Shown here piece after piece: positions 7,365-16,165 of a stretch of 37,148 nucleotides of DNA. The stretch is taken from positions 1 through 37,148 of the forward strand of contig NZ_JUJA01000083.1 of NCBI RefSeq assembly GCF_001906585.1, in the 5' to 3' direction. Origin of the DNA: Streptomyces kebangsaanensis. GTDB taxonomy: Bacteria > Actinomycetota > Actinomycetes > Streptomycetales > Streptomycetaceae. Each line of letters begins with the position of its first letter. Position 1 is the first letter of the stretch. The position numbers and the translations under genes are program-made. The notes below the pieces were generated by a model that was not told the origin of the DNA, searched no databases, and saw only the letters and a list, made by a program, of their open reading frames with translations.

Positions 7365-8996
7365 GTGGCGGGGTTCGAGGTTCTGGAGCCGGGGGACCCG
7401 CGGCAGGTGGGGCGGTTCCGGATCGTGTCGCGGCTCGGCGCGGGCGGCATGGGCCAGGTGTTTTTGGCGCGCTCGCGAGGCGGGCGTCCGGTCGCGGTGA
7501 AGGTGGTGCGTCCGGAGCTGGCGCAAGACGGCGAATTCCGGCGTCGGTTCGCCCGCGAGGTCGCCGCTGCTCGGCGGGTCAACGGGGCCTTCACCGCCGG
7601 GGTAGTCGACGCTGACCCGGACGGCTCCCCGGCTTGGCTGGCCACCGTCTACGTGCCCGGCGTGTCGCTGGGGGAGGCAATCGCCGCACACGGGCCCTGG
7701 CCAGCCCAGTCTGTCCTGGCGCTCGGCGCGGGGCTGGCCGAGGCCTTGGAGGCGATCCACGCGGCCGGGGTCGTCCACCGCGACCTGAAACCCTCCAACG
7801 TGCTGCTCGCCCCCGACGGCCCGAGGGTGATCGACTTCGGCATCTCGGTCGCGAGCGAGGCCAGCATGCTGACCCACACCGGCATGACGATCGGTACCCC
7901 CGGCTTCATGTCCCCCGAACAGCTCACCGGCCGGCCCATCGGACCCGCCAGCGACGTCTTCGCCCTGGGCGCGGTGCTGGCCTACACCGCCACCGGCACA
8001 GGGCCGTTTGGCACGGGCACCCCACATGCCCTGCACTACCGCGCTGTGCACGAACAGCCCGACATCGACGCCCTCCCTGCCGAGCTGCGCGAGGTGGTTG
8101 CCGCCTGCCTGGCCAAACTCCCCGACCAGCGTCCCACCGTGGCCGCCCTGCTCGACCGGTTGACCGCCGCGGGCAGCACGGGCGGGGAGAGCGAGGCGGA
8201 CGCCGCCACACTGCTGACCGAGCCCAGCTGGATGCCCGACCCGGTCACCCAGCTCGTCCAGGAGAACGCCACCACCGCCCTGCCTCGTACCCCACCCCCG
8301 GCGATGCCCCCCGCGCCGCCTGCGGCAACCTGGCCCGGCGCCGGCGTTTCGGTGGCCTCCACACTGCCGGAGACACCCCAACCCGCATTTTCCGCTGCCC
8401 CGGCGACACCGGGGGTGCATCAGGCCCCCCGGACGGGGGGACAGCCCGCCCTTGACGTCCCCAGCCCATCCGTCCCGGCACCACAGTCGGCTGACCCCAC
8501 ACCTCCGCCGCACGGCCAGTTCCCCGGACCCAAGCCGCTCATGTCCCGGCGCCGTGCTCTGTTCTCCCTAACCGGCACCGCGCTCGCCGCCGGAACCGCC
8601 CTCACCACCTGGAAGATCCTCGACAACAGCTCCTCCACTGAGCAGCGCTGGGCCTTCCGTACCGGCGGCATTGTGGACTCGTCGCCGGTGGTGGCCGGCG
8701 GCGTGGTCTACGTCGGCAGCAGTGACTACAACCTGTATGCGGTGGACGCCGCGACAGGAAAACGGCACTGGGCCTTTCCCACCAGTAATGCTGTGATGTA
8801 CTCGTCGCCAGCGGTGGCCGACGGCACGGTCTACGTCGGCAGCAGGAACCACAACCTGTATGCGGTGGACGCCGCAACCGGAAAGCAGCGCTGGGCCTTC
8901 CCCACCGACGGCGAGGTGTACTCCTCGCCGGTGGTGGCCGGCGGCGTGGTCTACGTCGGCAGCTGGGACGGTAGCCTGTACGCGGTGCAGACATGA
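7365..8996 (+). CDS. Membrane Ser/Thr protein kinase with extracellular PQQ propeller
   Basis: 543 residues from a GTG at 7365 behind a GGGGG stretch; an in-frame ATG at 7311 is less likely. The Hanks-type kinase domain is complete: glycine loop RLGAGGMGQV (24-33), K46 in VAVKVV, HRDLKPSN with D140, DFG with D157 and the SPEQ activation-segment end. A Pro/Thr-rich juxtamembrane linker (about 250-385) precedes an RRR plus hydrophobic TM segment (about 390-410). Outside lie three PQQ/pyrrolo-quinoline-type beta-propeller repeats (SSPVVAGGVVYVGS..LYAVDAATGK). Such receptor kinases sense an extracellular signal and phosphorylate cytosolic partners. Three repeats are fewer than a closed propeller normally has. 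It stands alone between transposase remnants and the portal gene, opposite in strand. Confidence 0.9.
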   Translation: MAGFEVLEPGDPRQVGRFRIVSRLGAGGMGQVFLARSRGGRPVAVKVVRPELAQDGEFRRRFAREVAAARRVNGAFTAGVVDADPDGSPAWLATVYVPGVSLGEAIAAHGPWPAQSVLALGAGLAEALEAIHAAGVVHRDLKPSNVLLAPDGPRVIDFGISVASEASMLTHTGMTIGTPGFMSPEQLTGRPIGPASDVFALGAVLAYTATGTGPFGTGTPHALHYRAVHEQPDIDALPAELREVVAACLAKLPDQRPTVAALLDRLTAAGSTGGESEADAATLLTEPSWMPDPVTQLVQENATTALPRTPPPAMPPAPPAATWPGAGVSVASTLPETPQPAFSAAPATPGVHQAPRTGGQPALDVPSPSVPAPQSADPTPPPHGQFPGPKPLMSRRRALFSLTGTALAAGTALTTWKILDNSSSTEQRWAFRTGGIVDSSPVVAGGVVYVGSSDYNLYAVDAATGKRHWAFPTSNAVMYSSPAVADGTVYVGSRNHNLYAVDAATGKQRWAFPTDGEVYSSPVVAGGVVYVGSWDGSLYAVQT

Positions 8997-9455
8997 CGGC
9001 ACACGCTGCGGGCTTCGCTTGAAGAGCGATGGCCTGGGACAGGGATGATATGTAAGGCCGCGCGTCGCAGCCGAATTTCGAGTATCTCATGCCCTGGACC
9101 TGCGCAGCCGTGGAGTGTGTCCCCGAAGCTACCTTTCCTGGCCACATCTTTCACCCGCGACGCCCGCGGCCGTTCACCGCAGTCATCTGTGGCAGCGTGG
9201 GCACCTACGAACACCATTGGTCGGCTGGCCCGAGGGTGAGATCCCCTCGGGCCGGCCGGCTTCGGTGCTTTCAATACTGCTTACTTCTTCTTGCCTGGGT
9301 CTTGTCTCCGAGCTTGCTGACTTGCGTTTTCGCTGCTCTTGGCGGCGTTCACAGGCAACTGAGTGGTTCTCATTGGTCGTCGTTGTCCGCTACCGAGCGG
9401 CCTCAGACGGCCCCGGGACGGCCCGAGACCCAGCCCTCTCACTCGGGCTCTCTCC
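8997..9455. other. Intergenic region between kinase and portal genes
   Basis: No gene is supported in these 459 bases. A bidirectional terminator-like hairpin lies at 9227-9253, between the convergent kinase and portal transcripts. Bases 9270-9330 are noticeably T/C-rich on the plus strand. No transposase or att-like sequence was recognised. Confidence 0.5.
9227..9253. terminator. Bidirectional hairpin between convergent kinase and portal genes
   Basis: GGCCCGAGGG at 9227-9236 pairs perfectly with CCCTCGGGCC at 9244-9253 around a 7-base loop, and a G-U plus a C-G pair can extend the stem. Its position, 230 bp after the kinase stop and 200 bp after the portal stop, fits a shared terminator. 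Confidence 0.6.
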
Positions 9456-11330
9456 CTAGTAGCGAGGCCCAGGCCCCATCGGGCCGATCTCGCCGGCCTT
9501 GCCCGGCGGCCCGTCCGGCGCAGTCTGACCCGGAGGGACGAGCGGCACAGCTGGCACCGGGTCGGCTTCGGGCAGCTGCAAGTACTCCCGCACGGCCCCG
9601 TTGTCGCCGGTGGCGTCGGCGAGGCGGGCGGCCTGGTCGAAGGCCCGCTTCTGGATGCGCTCGATCTCCTTGGCAACGTCGTCGATCGGATACCCGGCCT
9701 CCTGCAGCATCCGCACCGCGGTCTCCAGGGAGAACACGCCCGCCACGTAGCCCTCCGTGACGTCCTTGAGGACGGAGGCGCGGTCGGTCGGCGTATGCGC
9801 ACCCCACACCAGGCGTGCGGGCAGCGACTCGCCGGCGGGCCACACCCGCCCGGCCTGGTGCAGGCGCTGCACCATGCGCAGCAGCAGCTGATACTTGTGG
9901 TTGCGGGCCAGGCGCATCGCGCCGACCAACGAGTCCAGCGGGCTCAGGGCGAGCTGCAGCGCGTACCCGGACGGCACCTTCGCCGGGTCGAGGCTGCCGA
10001 GTCCGGCCGTGGTGAGGCGCGTGTTGGAGGCGAGCCGGTCCATCAGGTGGTCGACGCGCTCGCGGAGCTCGGCGAGCTGCGCGGAGGTGTCGAGGGTATC
10101 CATGCGCCCGTTGTCGGACAGCTGCCACACCGACCCGGCCTCCACCCGCACCGGCAGCGGCTGCCCGGTAGTGCGGTCCATGGGCAGCCGGGCCCCGGCG
10201 AGGGCCACGATGGGTGTGCCGGTGGTCGCCGAGGCGGACGCGCTGTCGGTGTCGGTGGCGGCTAGCTCGTCCAGCAGCTGCAGCGGGGTCGCCAGGGTGG
10301 ACTTGCCCCAGTGTTCGCCGACGTCCGGGATCGAGTTCGGGATGTGCACCACCGGAATGAAGTCCACCATCAGGTCCAGGCGGTCGAGGACCTGGCCGTC
10401 GGAGCGCACCCGGTAACTGGCCTTGTCCGGAGGCAGAGAGAACACGTCGTGGGCGCGGCCGAGGTCCTCCAGCAGCCATTCGCCGTCCGTGAGGTAGCAG
10501 GTGATCGCGGACGGCTTGCCCGGCGCCCACGGGTAGATGCGGGTCACCGTGCCCGTCGCCGCGTCGAGGGTGTCGCCAGCGGTGAGGACCGGTTCGCCGT
10601 CGCCGCCGACGACCAGCTCGCGCACGCTACGCCCGTCCACGGCGGCCGGCCGGGTCGCCCAGCCGATCGGGGCGAGTTCGTAGGTGATCCGGCGCACCCG
10701 GGCTTTGAGGCCGCGTGCCGGGTCGGCGGGCAGCTCCCACGCGAAGTGCACACGGTTCGGGTACTCCTGGGCGTCCTGCTCGCCCTCGTCCCACTCAGGG
10801 AAGTAGAAGCCGGGATCGTAGGTGCGCAGCAACACCCGCTGTTTCGTCGGCTCCCAGGCGAGGGTGTAGACGCCGTCGCCGCAGCGGACCGCGCACCGCT
10901 CGCACTGCTGGACGCGCAGCGGCAGCAGCTCCTTGTCCGCCCAGGCACGCAGCCGCTCCTGCAGGTCGGCCGCAGCAGCCGCCTCCGGGGCCGGCCCGTC
11001 CTGGCCGACGTGGTCGGCGCCGGGCACCACGATGGTCTGCTCCGCACCGAGCAGATAGCCGAGGGTGGTGTCGATCAGCTTGGACGGATCACCGAGTTCG
11101 CGGCGCTCCACACCGTGACCGTCACCGGTGACGGCGGCAAGCTGCCCGGCCTGGTTGGAGTCGTACGCGGCGAGCACCTTGTACGCGGCCAGGCGGCGCA
11201 GGTCCTCGGCAGGCACCCACGAAGTGTTCAGCTCGGGAAACGCGTGCTGGCCGGGCCGGTTCGGATCGGCCATGGCCTGCTTGTAATTCAGCCACGACCA
11301 GGCGTCGATGAGCAGTTCGCGCAGCCTCAC
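9456..11330 (-). CDS. Phage portal protein
   Basis: The 624-residue length, position after the terminases on the same strand, and sequence are those of a dodecameric portal protein, the vertex channel through which DNA is packaged. Recognisable parts are an N-terminal wing (LIDAWSWLNYKQAMADPN), a central beta-rich region with PGFYFPEWDE, and a C-terminal helical region with VPSGYALQLALSPL and TAVRMLQEAGYP, typical of actinophage portals. The C-terminal tail is Pro/Gly-rich (GPPGKAGEIGPMGPGP), resembling a short collagen-like stretch. A GTG follows GGAGGGGCACCC. In most phages the portal directly follows terL; here 7.7 kb of cargo lies between. Confidence 0.85.
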   Translation of the reverse strand: MRLRELLIDAWSWLNYKQAMADPNRPGQHAFPELNTSWVPAEDLRRLAAYKVLAAYDSNQAGQLAAVTGDGHGVERRELGDPSKLIDTTLGYLLGAEQTIVVPGADHVGQDGPAPEAAAAADLQERLRAWADKELLPLRVQQCERCAVRCGDGVYTLAWEPTKQRVLLRTYDPGFYFPEWDEGEQDAQEYPNRVHFAWELPADPARGLKARVRRITYELAPIGWATRPAAVDGRSVRELVVGGDGEPVLTAGDTLDAATGTVTRIYPWAPGKPSAITCYLTDGEWLLEDLGRAHDVFSLPPDKASYRVRSDGQVLDRLDLMVDFIPVVHIPNSIPDVGEHWGKSTLATPLQLLDELAATDTDSASASATTGTPIVALAGARLPMDRTTGQPLPVRVEAGSVWQLSDNGRMDTLDTSAQLAELRERVDHLMDRLASNTRLTTAGLGSLDPAKVPSGYALQLALSPLDSLVGAMRLARNHKYQLLLRMVQRLHQAGRVWPAGESLPARLVWGAHTPTDRASVLKDVTEGYVAGVFSLETAVRMLQEAGYPIDDVAKEIERIQKRAFDQAARLADATGDNGAVREYLQLPEADPVPAVPLVPPGQTAPDGPPGKAGEIGPMGPGPRY

Positions 11331-11389
11331 GGGTGCCCCTCCAGGCGACCAGGCCCCGCGCCTGCAGCCAGCTTAGAGGCAGTGTGTGA

Positions 11390-12544
11390 TCACGAACCCG
11401 AAGTGGCGGCCTTGCGCTTGTCGTCCTCGATGTCGAGACGCCGCATGAGGAAGCTGGCAAACACCAGCATCTCCTCGGCCTCGTCGCGAGCGTCCTTCTC
11501 GTCCGGCCCGTGCATCCGAGGGTTACGCAGCGCGCCCATCGCGCCCTTGAAGAGGAACTGCATGCCGTTCTGCTCGCTCGCCAGCGAGTTGCCCGTGGAC
11601 CGGGTCACCGTGAGTTTCGGGGGGCCTGGCTTGGCGCCAAAGGCACGGCCCATGAGCCCTTCACCAAAATCGGGTTCGTCGGCCAGCGTTTGCACGCGGT
11701 GCTCCACTGCCTGGAATGCGCGACTCACCGCGTCGACGTAGAAGCCGCTGTTGAACCGCTCGGCAGCGACCTTCGCGATCAGCGGATGCAGGTTGCAGGT
11801 GACCGACATCGACACCGACGATCCCGCGGCGCGGGCGGCCGGAGCGGGTGGCGTCGCTACCGGTACGGGAAGTGCGAAGGGTCCGTGCAGTGTGGATCGC
11901 TTGGCGAAGGGCCGGTTGTCGGCCTCGGTCCGCTCCATCCCCAGCACCTGCTCGCGGATGCGCCAGTAGTCCTGCAGCCGGTGCACGTCAGCGAACGGCC
12001 GAATGCTCCGGTCGAAGTTGAGCGACCAGTCCAGCCCCTCCCGGTTGATGCTTCCACCGCGGAAGCAGGTTTCACGCTGCCCGAACGTGGCGGCGGCGAA
12101 CGTGACCTCCTTGGTCAAGAGTGGCGGGTCGATCCCCGGGAGGTGTGCAACGTCTCCGGGATTCATCCATGGCAGCTCACCGCGGTCCGCGGGCCGCCAG
12201 GCTGGCTCCATTCCGGCCGCTTTGCGCACCATGCCGAGGAATACGCGGATGGCCGGTCCGGTGCCGGTGCAGTTCGCAGCGCCAGCGATGGTCAGGGCCA
12301 GTTCCTGCGAGCCTTGTGGCAACTGCGAGAGGTCGGGGGCAACTCCGAGCAGCAGTGCGGGGCACAGCTGCTGTACGACCTCTTCGAACTGCAGGCCCTT
12401 CGCGAACAGTTCCCGATCGATGTCGTCGAAAGTCGGCCAGCGATGGTGTTCGCTGAAGTACGTCCAGATCGCGTTGAGGAGGACGCGGCCTTCCTTTCCA
12501 GTGGGACGCGGCATTCCCTCCGGCGCGATGGTCCGAACGATCAC
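11390..12544 (-). CDS. TIGR02391 (Ymh) family protein
   Basis: 384 residues; an internal ATG at 12514 directly after GGAGGGA is an alternative start. The C-terminal third has the Ymh/TIGR02391 layout: HPLIAKVAAERFNSGFYVDA, then AFQAVEHRV, SEQNGMQFLFKGAMGALRNP with MHG, and a final FASFLMRRLD. This family (of unconfirmed molecular function) is frequent on mobile elements and near restriction or abortive-infection genes, and its RNP-H motif suggests a HEPN-like fold (inference). The N-terminal 230 residues are unfamiliar. The gene lies 59 bp upstream of the portal on the same strand and may be read with it. A defence or regulatory role is possible but unproven. Confidence 0.75.
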   Translation of the reverse strand: MIVRTIAPEGMPRPTGKEGRVLLNAIWTYFSEHHRWPTFDDIDRELFAKGLQFEEVVQQLCPALLLGVAPDLSQLPQGSQELALTIAGAANCTGTGPAIRVFLGMVRKAAGMEPAWRPADRGELPWMNPGDVAHLPGIDPPLLTKEVTFAAATFGQRETCFRGGSINREGLDWSLNFDRSIRPFADVHRLQDYWRIREQVLGMERTEADNRPFAKRSTLHGPFALPVPVATPPAPAARAAGSSVSMSVTCNLHPLIAKVAAERFNSGFYVDAVSRAFQAVEHRVQTLADEPDFGEGLMGRAFGAKPGPPKLTVTRSTGNSLASEQNGMQFLFKGAMGALRNPRMHGPDEKDARDEAEEMLVFASFLMRRLDIEDDKRKAATSGS

Positions 12545-12602
12545 GTGCTGCCCCCAGCGGCCGAGCCTGAACGATGCCCGCAGGCTACTACTGCGCGTGG
12601 GG

Positions 12603-12914
12603 CTATTGGTTGGGCTCGTCGGCGCAGCCGTGCATCCACATCGAGTACAGCAGCTCCTGCTGGTTGGCGCGCGGCTTGCGGTCCCAGATGGCCTGGCACA
12701 GCTCGTCCGAGGGTTCCATGTCGTCGTCCAGGAGCACCTGCCGGTAGGTGCGCCCCTCGTCGAGGGAGGCGTCCAGGCGGGCCTGCGCGGAGGCTTTGAT
12801 CTCCTCGGAGGTGGGGGGCTTGGGTGCGTCCGGGTGAGGCCACAGCCAGATCACGCCTGCGGTGACGGCCGCGCACGCTATGCCGGCGGCGCCGATGATG
12901 CCCTTGATCGTCAT
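12603..12914 (-). CDS. Small membrane-anchored or secreted protein, unknown function
   Basis: 103 residues. A single hydrophobic segment (residues 4-24, GIIGAAGIACAAVTAGVIWL) forms a TM anchor or uncleaved signal. The soluble rest is charged, with an ASAQARLDASLDEGRTYR helix and two cysteines (C83 region and near the C-terminus). No family recognised. It lies just downstream (in transcription sense) of the duplicated terL end, as if it were the gene that originally followed terL. The ribosome binding site is weak. Confidence 0.55.
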   Translation of the reverse strand: MTIKGIIGAAGIACAAVTAGVIWLWPHPDAPKPPTSEEIKASAQARLDASLDEGRTYRQVLLDDDMEPSDELCQAIWDRKPRANQQELLYSMWMHGCADEPNQ

Positions 12915-12925
12915 GGGCGGTGACG

Positions 12926-13141
12926 CTAGCAGCCGTGGCGGACAGGTCCTATGGACCTGGCGCTGCGGGGCTGTTGGCCTTTGTGGGGCCGTTTTCGGGG
13001 GGTTATCGGCGTCCGCCGAGGCGGTCGTCGTAGATGTGTCCGGCGACGGCGGCGAGCTGGTCGGGGTCGGCGAGTTCGGTCAGTCCGTGCACGGCGACGT
13101 CCATGCGGTCGGAGGAGTCCATGCCGACGACCCAGGTGACC
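12926..13141 (-). repeat. Direct repeat, copy A: duplicated 3' end of terL
   Basis: This segment matches 18931-19143. The part encoding the last ~45 residues of TerL is almost identical (five differences over about 140 bases), while the downstream non-coding part is more diverged. Upstream of 13141 the similarity stops abruptly. It is a terL fragment without the rest of the gene and bounds the cargo block on its left. Confidence 0.9.
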
Positions 13142-13308
13142 CTCCTCGCGGCTTGAAGCAGGTGGTGATGCGCAGACCGCGATCCCCCAGGCCGTGCCGG
13201 GTCAACGCAGTAGCACTGTCCATCGCCATACCCCTCGAGGCGTACGGATATGACGTGCTGCCCCGACAGAAGGCACTCCTGCCGGGGGGTCTGTTGTGAA
13301 CGTGCTGG

Positions 13309-13386
13309 TCACAGCCATTCGTTGATGACCATGACCAGCACGGTGGCTTCGTAACGGACGGCGAGTTTGTCGTGACGACACCCGCC
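13309..13386 (-). pseudogene. Transposase C-terminal remnant
   Basis: The minus strand ends a frame with RHDKLAVRYEATVLVMVINEWL-stop, given here in parts: RHDKLAVRYEATVLV then MVINEWL. This is the characteristic C-terminus of IS5-type transposases (RYDKLAVRYEATVL.AAINEWL). The upstream catalytic part is missing, so this is a fragment marking an old insertion next to the terL duplication. Confidence 0.65.
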
Positions 13387-13638
13387 CCTTCAGAAATGAC
13401 AATTACTCGATCCTGTCCGGCTCGGTGAACATAGCCGTTGGCGTCGCCGAGCTCCGTAATCAGGGGTTTGGAAGCGGTCACGGAATGGCGAGCGCGCCCG
13501 CTGGTCTAGGAGTTCGTCACGCCCGTCTGACCGTCAATGCGGCTGTGACCTGGTGTGACTTGATCCTCGATACCCTCGCCGGTCCTGCGGCTCCGTGGCG
13601 GAAGCAGCAGGGCGCAGACCCGGCATCCGGGGCCCGAC

Positions 13639-13672
13639 AGGAGCCGTCCCATGAGTAGGAGGGACGGCTCCT
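13639..13672. terminator. Terminator hairpin after the 13691-14392 gene
   Basis: AGGAGCCGTCCC (13639-13650) pairs perfectly over 12 bp with GGGACGGCTCCT (13661-13672) around a 10-base loop, 19 bases past the stop of the minus-strand gene. Confidence 0.7.
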
Positions 13673-13690
13673 CACTGTGCATCCACAGAC

Positions 13691-14392
13691 TCACTGTCCG
13701 GATTTGGAGCAGGATCCGCTGTTCTTGACGCTGTGCGGATCGATACATGTGCTGTCGTAGGAGGCTTCGCCCTCGCGATCGAAGACCTGGAGTCGTGGAT
13801 CCGACTCGTCGGCCTCCCACCACGCAGCGAATGCCTCAGCAGCGTGCTGAGACTCGACCATGAGATGCATCCACAGATACAGCTCCGCCTCGTCTCCGGC
13901 GTCTATCGCGTCCATGTCGATGACTGGGTAGTCGGACTTGACCTCAAGGATGGGGAATCCTGTTCCCACACCTCGCCTGAACCCCTGCCATCCCTTGAGA
14001 TGGCTGACGACCTCTTTCTGCCTGGCCGTTCCGTTTTCCGCCACGAACTTTTTGAACTGCTTGAAGGTGCCCGGAGTCCCGGCGATCTCCGCGAGGGTCA
14101 TCGTGACCTTCTTCGGCCGCTCCGGGATGGGGGTGGCCGACGGGCTTGTGCGCTCGGGAGTGGGACTGGCCGGCGGGCTCGTGTGCTCGGGAGTAGGGCT
14201 GGCCGGCGGGCTTTCGACGCTCGCAGTGACGCTGGGCTTGGCCGTTGACGCAGCGTCCGAGTTGCCATCGCCACCGCCACACTCCGTCGCCGCTGCCAAG
14301 ATGAGCGCGATGACTCCGATGACCGCGAAGACGCCACACCCCTTGGTCATCTCGTTGTTGCTCTTGATGCCCACGTACACGCTCTCCATCAC
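13691..14392 (-). CDS. Membrane-anchored protein with Pro/Ser/Thr-rich stalk, unknown function
   Basis: Up to 233 residues; in-frame starts at 14389 and 14350 are alternatives and none has a clear ribosome binding site. A hydrophobic stretch (about residues 20-36) ends in ATECGGG, resembling a lipoprotein signal, though the box is not canonical. A stalk with repeated (S/P)PTPE(H/R)TSP units spans about 55-95. The C-terminal 140 residues form a globular domain (TPGTFKQFKKFVAENG, GWQGFRRGVGTGFPILEV) with two paired cysteines near the end. It would be displayed outside the membrane. I do not recognise the domain. Confidence 0.65.
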   Translation of the reverse strand: MMESVYVGIKSNNEMTKGCGVFAVIGVIALILAAATECGGGDGNSDAASTAKPSVTASVESPPASPTPEHTSPPASPTPERTSPSATPIPERPKKVTMTLAEIAGTPGTFKQFKKFVAENGTARQKEVVSHLKGWQGFRRGVGTGFPILEVKSDYPVIDMDAIDAGDEAELYLWMHLMVESQHAAEAFAAWWEADESDPRLQVFDREGEASYDSTCIDPHSVKNSGSCSKSGQ

Positions 14393-14571
14393 CAGTGCTG
14401 GAGGGGTTACCGACAGGCGTCACCGCAGGTAGGAGCCCCCTCATCCGTGACGCGTGATCGTACATGTGGCCGACTTGTGAAGAGATCGCACCCCTGGCGT
14501 GTGGGCGGGACCCTGACGGACCTGACGGGATCACCCCCCACCAACGCCCGCATGCCGGAAGGATGTTCGCC

Positions 14572-15090
14572 ATGCAGGCAGAGACGTTGGCGGGGCTGAT
14601 GGGTCTCGCGGGTGCTGTGGTGGGTGCAGGTGGCGCACTGCTGGGCGGATGGCTGCAAGCACGCACAGCGAGGGGAGAGCGCATTGAGGGCTACCGGCGG
14701 GACGCGGCTCAGGCCGCCCTGAACGAGCTGATCCAACTCCGGCACGAGCTGATGGTCCACGATCGTGAGCGCCCCATGGAGCCCGAGTACGGCCTGTCCG
14801 GCGCCTTCCAGGACTTCATGCACGCTGGAGAGCGCCGCCTTATGGCCATGAACGCTTCCGTCCTGCTGATTCCTGACCCTCGGCTCCGGGAGCGCCTGGA
14901 ACGCGTGTACGAGGTCGGAAACGCCTGGCTCTTGGTCCCGGGGCTGCGGGCTGGAGGTCAGATCTCGTGGATGCAGGCCGCTGCGCGAGAGGGGATCGAG
15001 GTCCTCGGGGCCTTCCTGCGGGGCGATCCTCTCCCTCCCGAATACGAGGGGTTCACGACCATGCGTCAGCACGTCGCGGAGCGGAACTGA
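14572..15090 (+). CDS. Small membrane-tethered helical protein, unknown function
   Basis: 172 residues from the ATG at 14572, which has CGGAAGG nine bases upstream; the ATG at 14563 is too close to it. One TM segment (about residues 5-28, LAGLMGLAGAVVGAGGALLGG) is followed by a cytosolic helical domain rich in Arg/Glu (RRDAAQAALNELIQLRHELM). Such one-TM proteins are widespread in actinobacteria with no assigned role. The gene stands alone on the plus strand in the cargo block and is followed by a hairpin. Confidence 0.65.
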   Translation: MQAETLAGLMGLAGAVVGAGGALLGGWLQARTARGERIEGYRRDAAQAALNELIQLRHELMVHDRERPMEPEYGLSGAFQDFMHAGERRLMAMNASVLLIPDPRLRERLERVYEVGNAWLLVPGLRAGGQISWMQAAAREGIEVLGAFLRGDPLPPEYEGFTTMRQHVAERN

Positions 15091-15169
15091 CGCCCGCCAG
15101 AACCAGTACTTGCTTTCCCTAACGAACGACCGCATAATCGAACGCAGCAGGACACGTACGTCCTCGTGC

Positions 15170-15200
15170 AGGCCCCGACGCCACTGGCGGACCGGGGCCT
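15170..15200 (+). terminator. Hairpin between the 14572 gene and the HTH gene
   Basis: AGGCCCCG (15170-15177) pairs with CGGGGCCT (15193-15200), with a second short stem (GCCA/TGGC) inside the loop and TTTC after it. It may terminate the upstream gene or attenuate the HTH gene that starts at 15224. Confidence 0.6.
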
Positions 15201-15223
15201 TTCGCATGTTCGGGAGGGCTTCA

Positions 15224-15433
15224 GTGGAGGACGAGATCTGGCTGACGGCCCGAGAGGCCGCCGAGCTGACGGGCGTCAGCGTCGTGACGGTCTACTCGTG
15301 GGTCCGCCGAGGCCGCCTGAAAGTCGAAGGCCTCGACCACCGGGGCCAGAAGCTCTTCCGGCATCTCGCCGTCGCCCAGGCCGAGAAGGCCACCAGGGCC
15401 AAGGCCAAGCGCGTATTGGTGACGGCCGCCTGA
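15224..15433 (+). CDS. MerR/excisionase-type helix-turn-helix protein
   Basis: 69 residues from a GTG five bases after GGGAGGG; an ATG at 15206 is the alternative. The sequence is a single winged HTH: LTAREAAELTGVSVVTVYSW (residues 6-25) followed by VRRGRLK and the wing (HRGQKLFRHLAVAQ), ending in a basic tail. These small MerR-like proteins bind DNA as phage regulators, excisionases or packaging-related terminase small subunit-like proteins. It sits between membrane-protein genes; a target cannot be named. Confidence 0.75.
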   Translation: MEDEIWLTAREAAELTGVSVVTVYSWVRRGRLKVEGLDHRGQKLFRHLAVAQAEKATRAKAKRVLVTAA

Positions 15434-15445
15434 CCTCGGTCCCGG

Positions 15446-15937
15446 TTACTTCGGCAGCACCTGGCCCTGATCCGTCACGTAGTAGCTGTTCTTGCACTCC
15501 ATGAGCGCAGACTCCGAGACGTTGTACGGGCCGCCGGCCTGCTGGTTGCAGAACTTGTTGAGGATCTGGAACTTCTGCGCGGCGGACACCCCAGCAGGTT
15601 GGTTGTTCTGCTGCTGGTCTTCCTGCGACTGGTCGTCCATCTGATCCTGCACCCAGGGGTCCGGAGAAGAGGCGCCCGAGCCGCCATCGGAGCCCAGGAC
15701 CACACCACCCAGGAAGAACGACGCGACAGCGACCGCGACGACGCCGCCCCACAGGGCCACCGGCCGCTTCCACCACGGCCTCTCCAGTCCCGCCAGGATG
15801 CGTTGGTATTCCGGGTGGTTCTTGTACTCGTCCCGCCAGCCATTCGGCGAATCCATCGAGTCAGCCGCCGTGTGCGCCGTGGGAGCGCCAGACGGACGCG
15901 GGGGGACGTTCGGGGGAAGTGGCGACGTGTTCTCCAC
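15446..15937 (-). CDS. One-TM protein with Pro-rich N-terminus, paralogue-like to 18297-18698
   Basis: 163 residues from a GTG behind GAGGAG. A cytosolic Pro-rich N-terminus leads to RPWWKRP, a TM helix (about 57-77, VALWGGVVAVAVASFFLGG) and an outer part with a Gln/Asp-rich linker and a C-terminal domain holding three cysteines (NKFCNQ, MECKNS). The frame runs further upstream to 16108 but lacks a better start. The leader and the first residues (CTTGAGGAG then GTGGAG) are nearly the same as for the gene at 18297, and both have PWWK(R/Q)P directly before the TM, so the two share ancestry at least in this N-terminal half. Function unknown. Confidence 0.7.
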   Translation of the reverse strand: MENTSPLPPNVPPRPSGAPTAHTAADSMDSPNGWRDEYKNHPEYQRILAGLERPWWKRPVALWGGVVAVAVASFFLGGVVLGSDGGSGASSPDPWVQDQMDDQSQEDQQQNNQPAGVSAAQKFQILNKFCNQQAGGPYNVSESALMECKNSYYVTDQGQVLPK

Positions 15938-16165
15938 CGCAAGCTCCTCAAGGCCCTGACCGGCAGCCAGATCGCGCACAGAGAGTCGGGTGACACAGGT
16001 TAACCACGGGGCATCCATGAGTTCTACACATATGACGGAACCGTGATCTTTCGTGACGGCCGGGGCTCCTTCACGCCCACGGCCACAGAACAGGCACCCC
16101 GTCACCACCCCGCCTTCACATGACGGATGATGGCCCCGCCAGCATCAACCATCCCTGGGGGGACC

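Larger units (their letters stand above)
13142..13690. other. Degenerate region with transposase debris
   Basis: 549 bases without an intact gene, between the terL fragment and the gene at 13691. It holds a transposase C-terminal remnant (13309-13386), an 11-bp inverted repeat (CGTGCTGGTCA at 13301-13311 against 13332-13342) and a terminator hairpin at 13639-13672. Short open frames on both strands look like chance. Confidence 0.6.

Noticed and set aside
13080..13481. Minus-strand frame joining transposase debris to the terL fragment
   Set aside because: It crosses the repeat border and several unrelated remnants; I regard it as a chance fusion.
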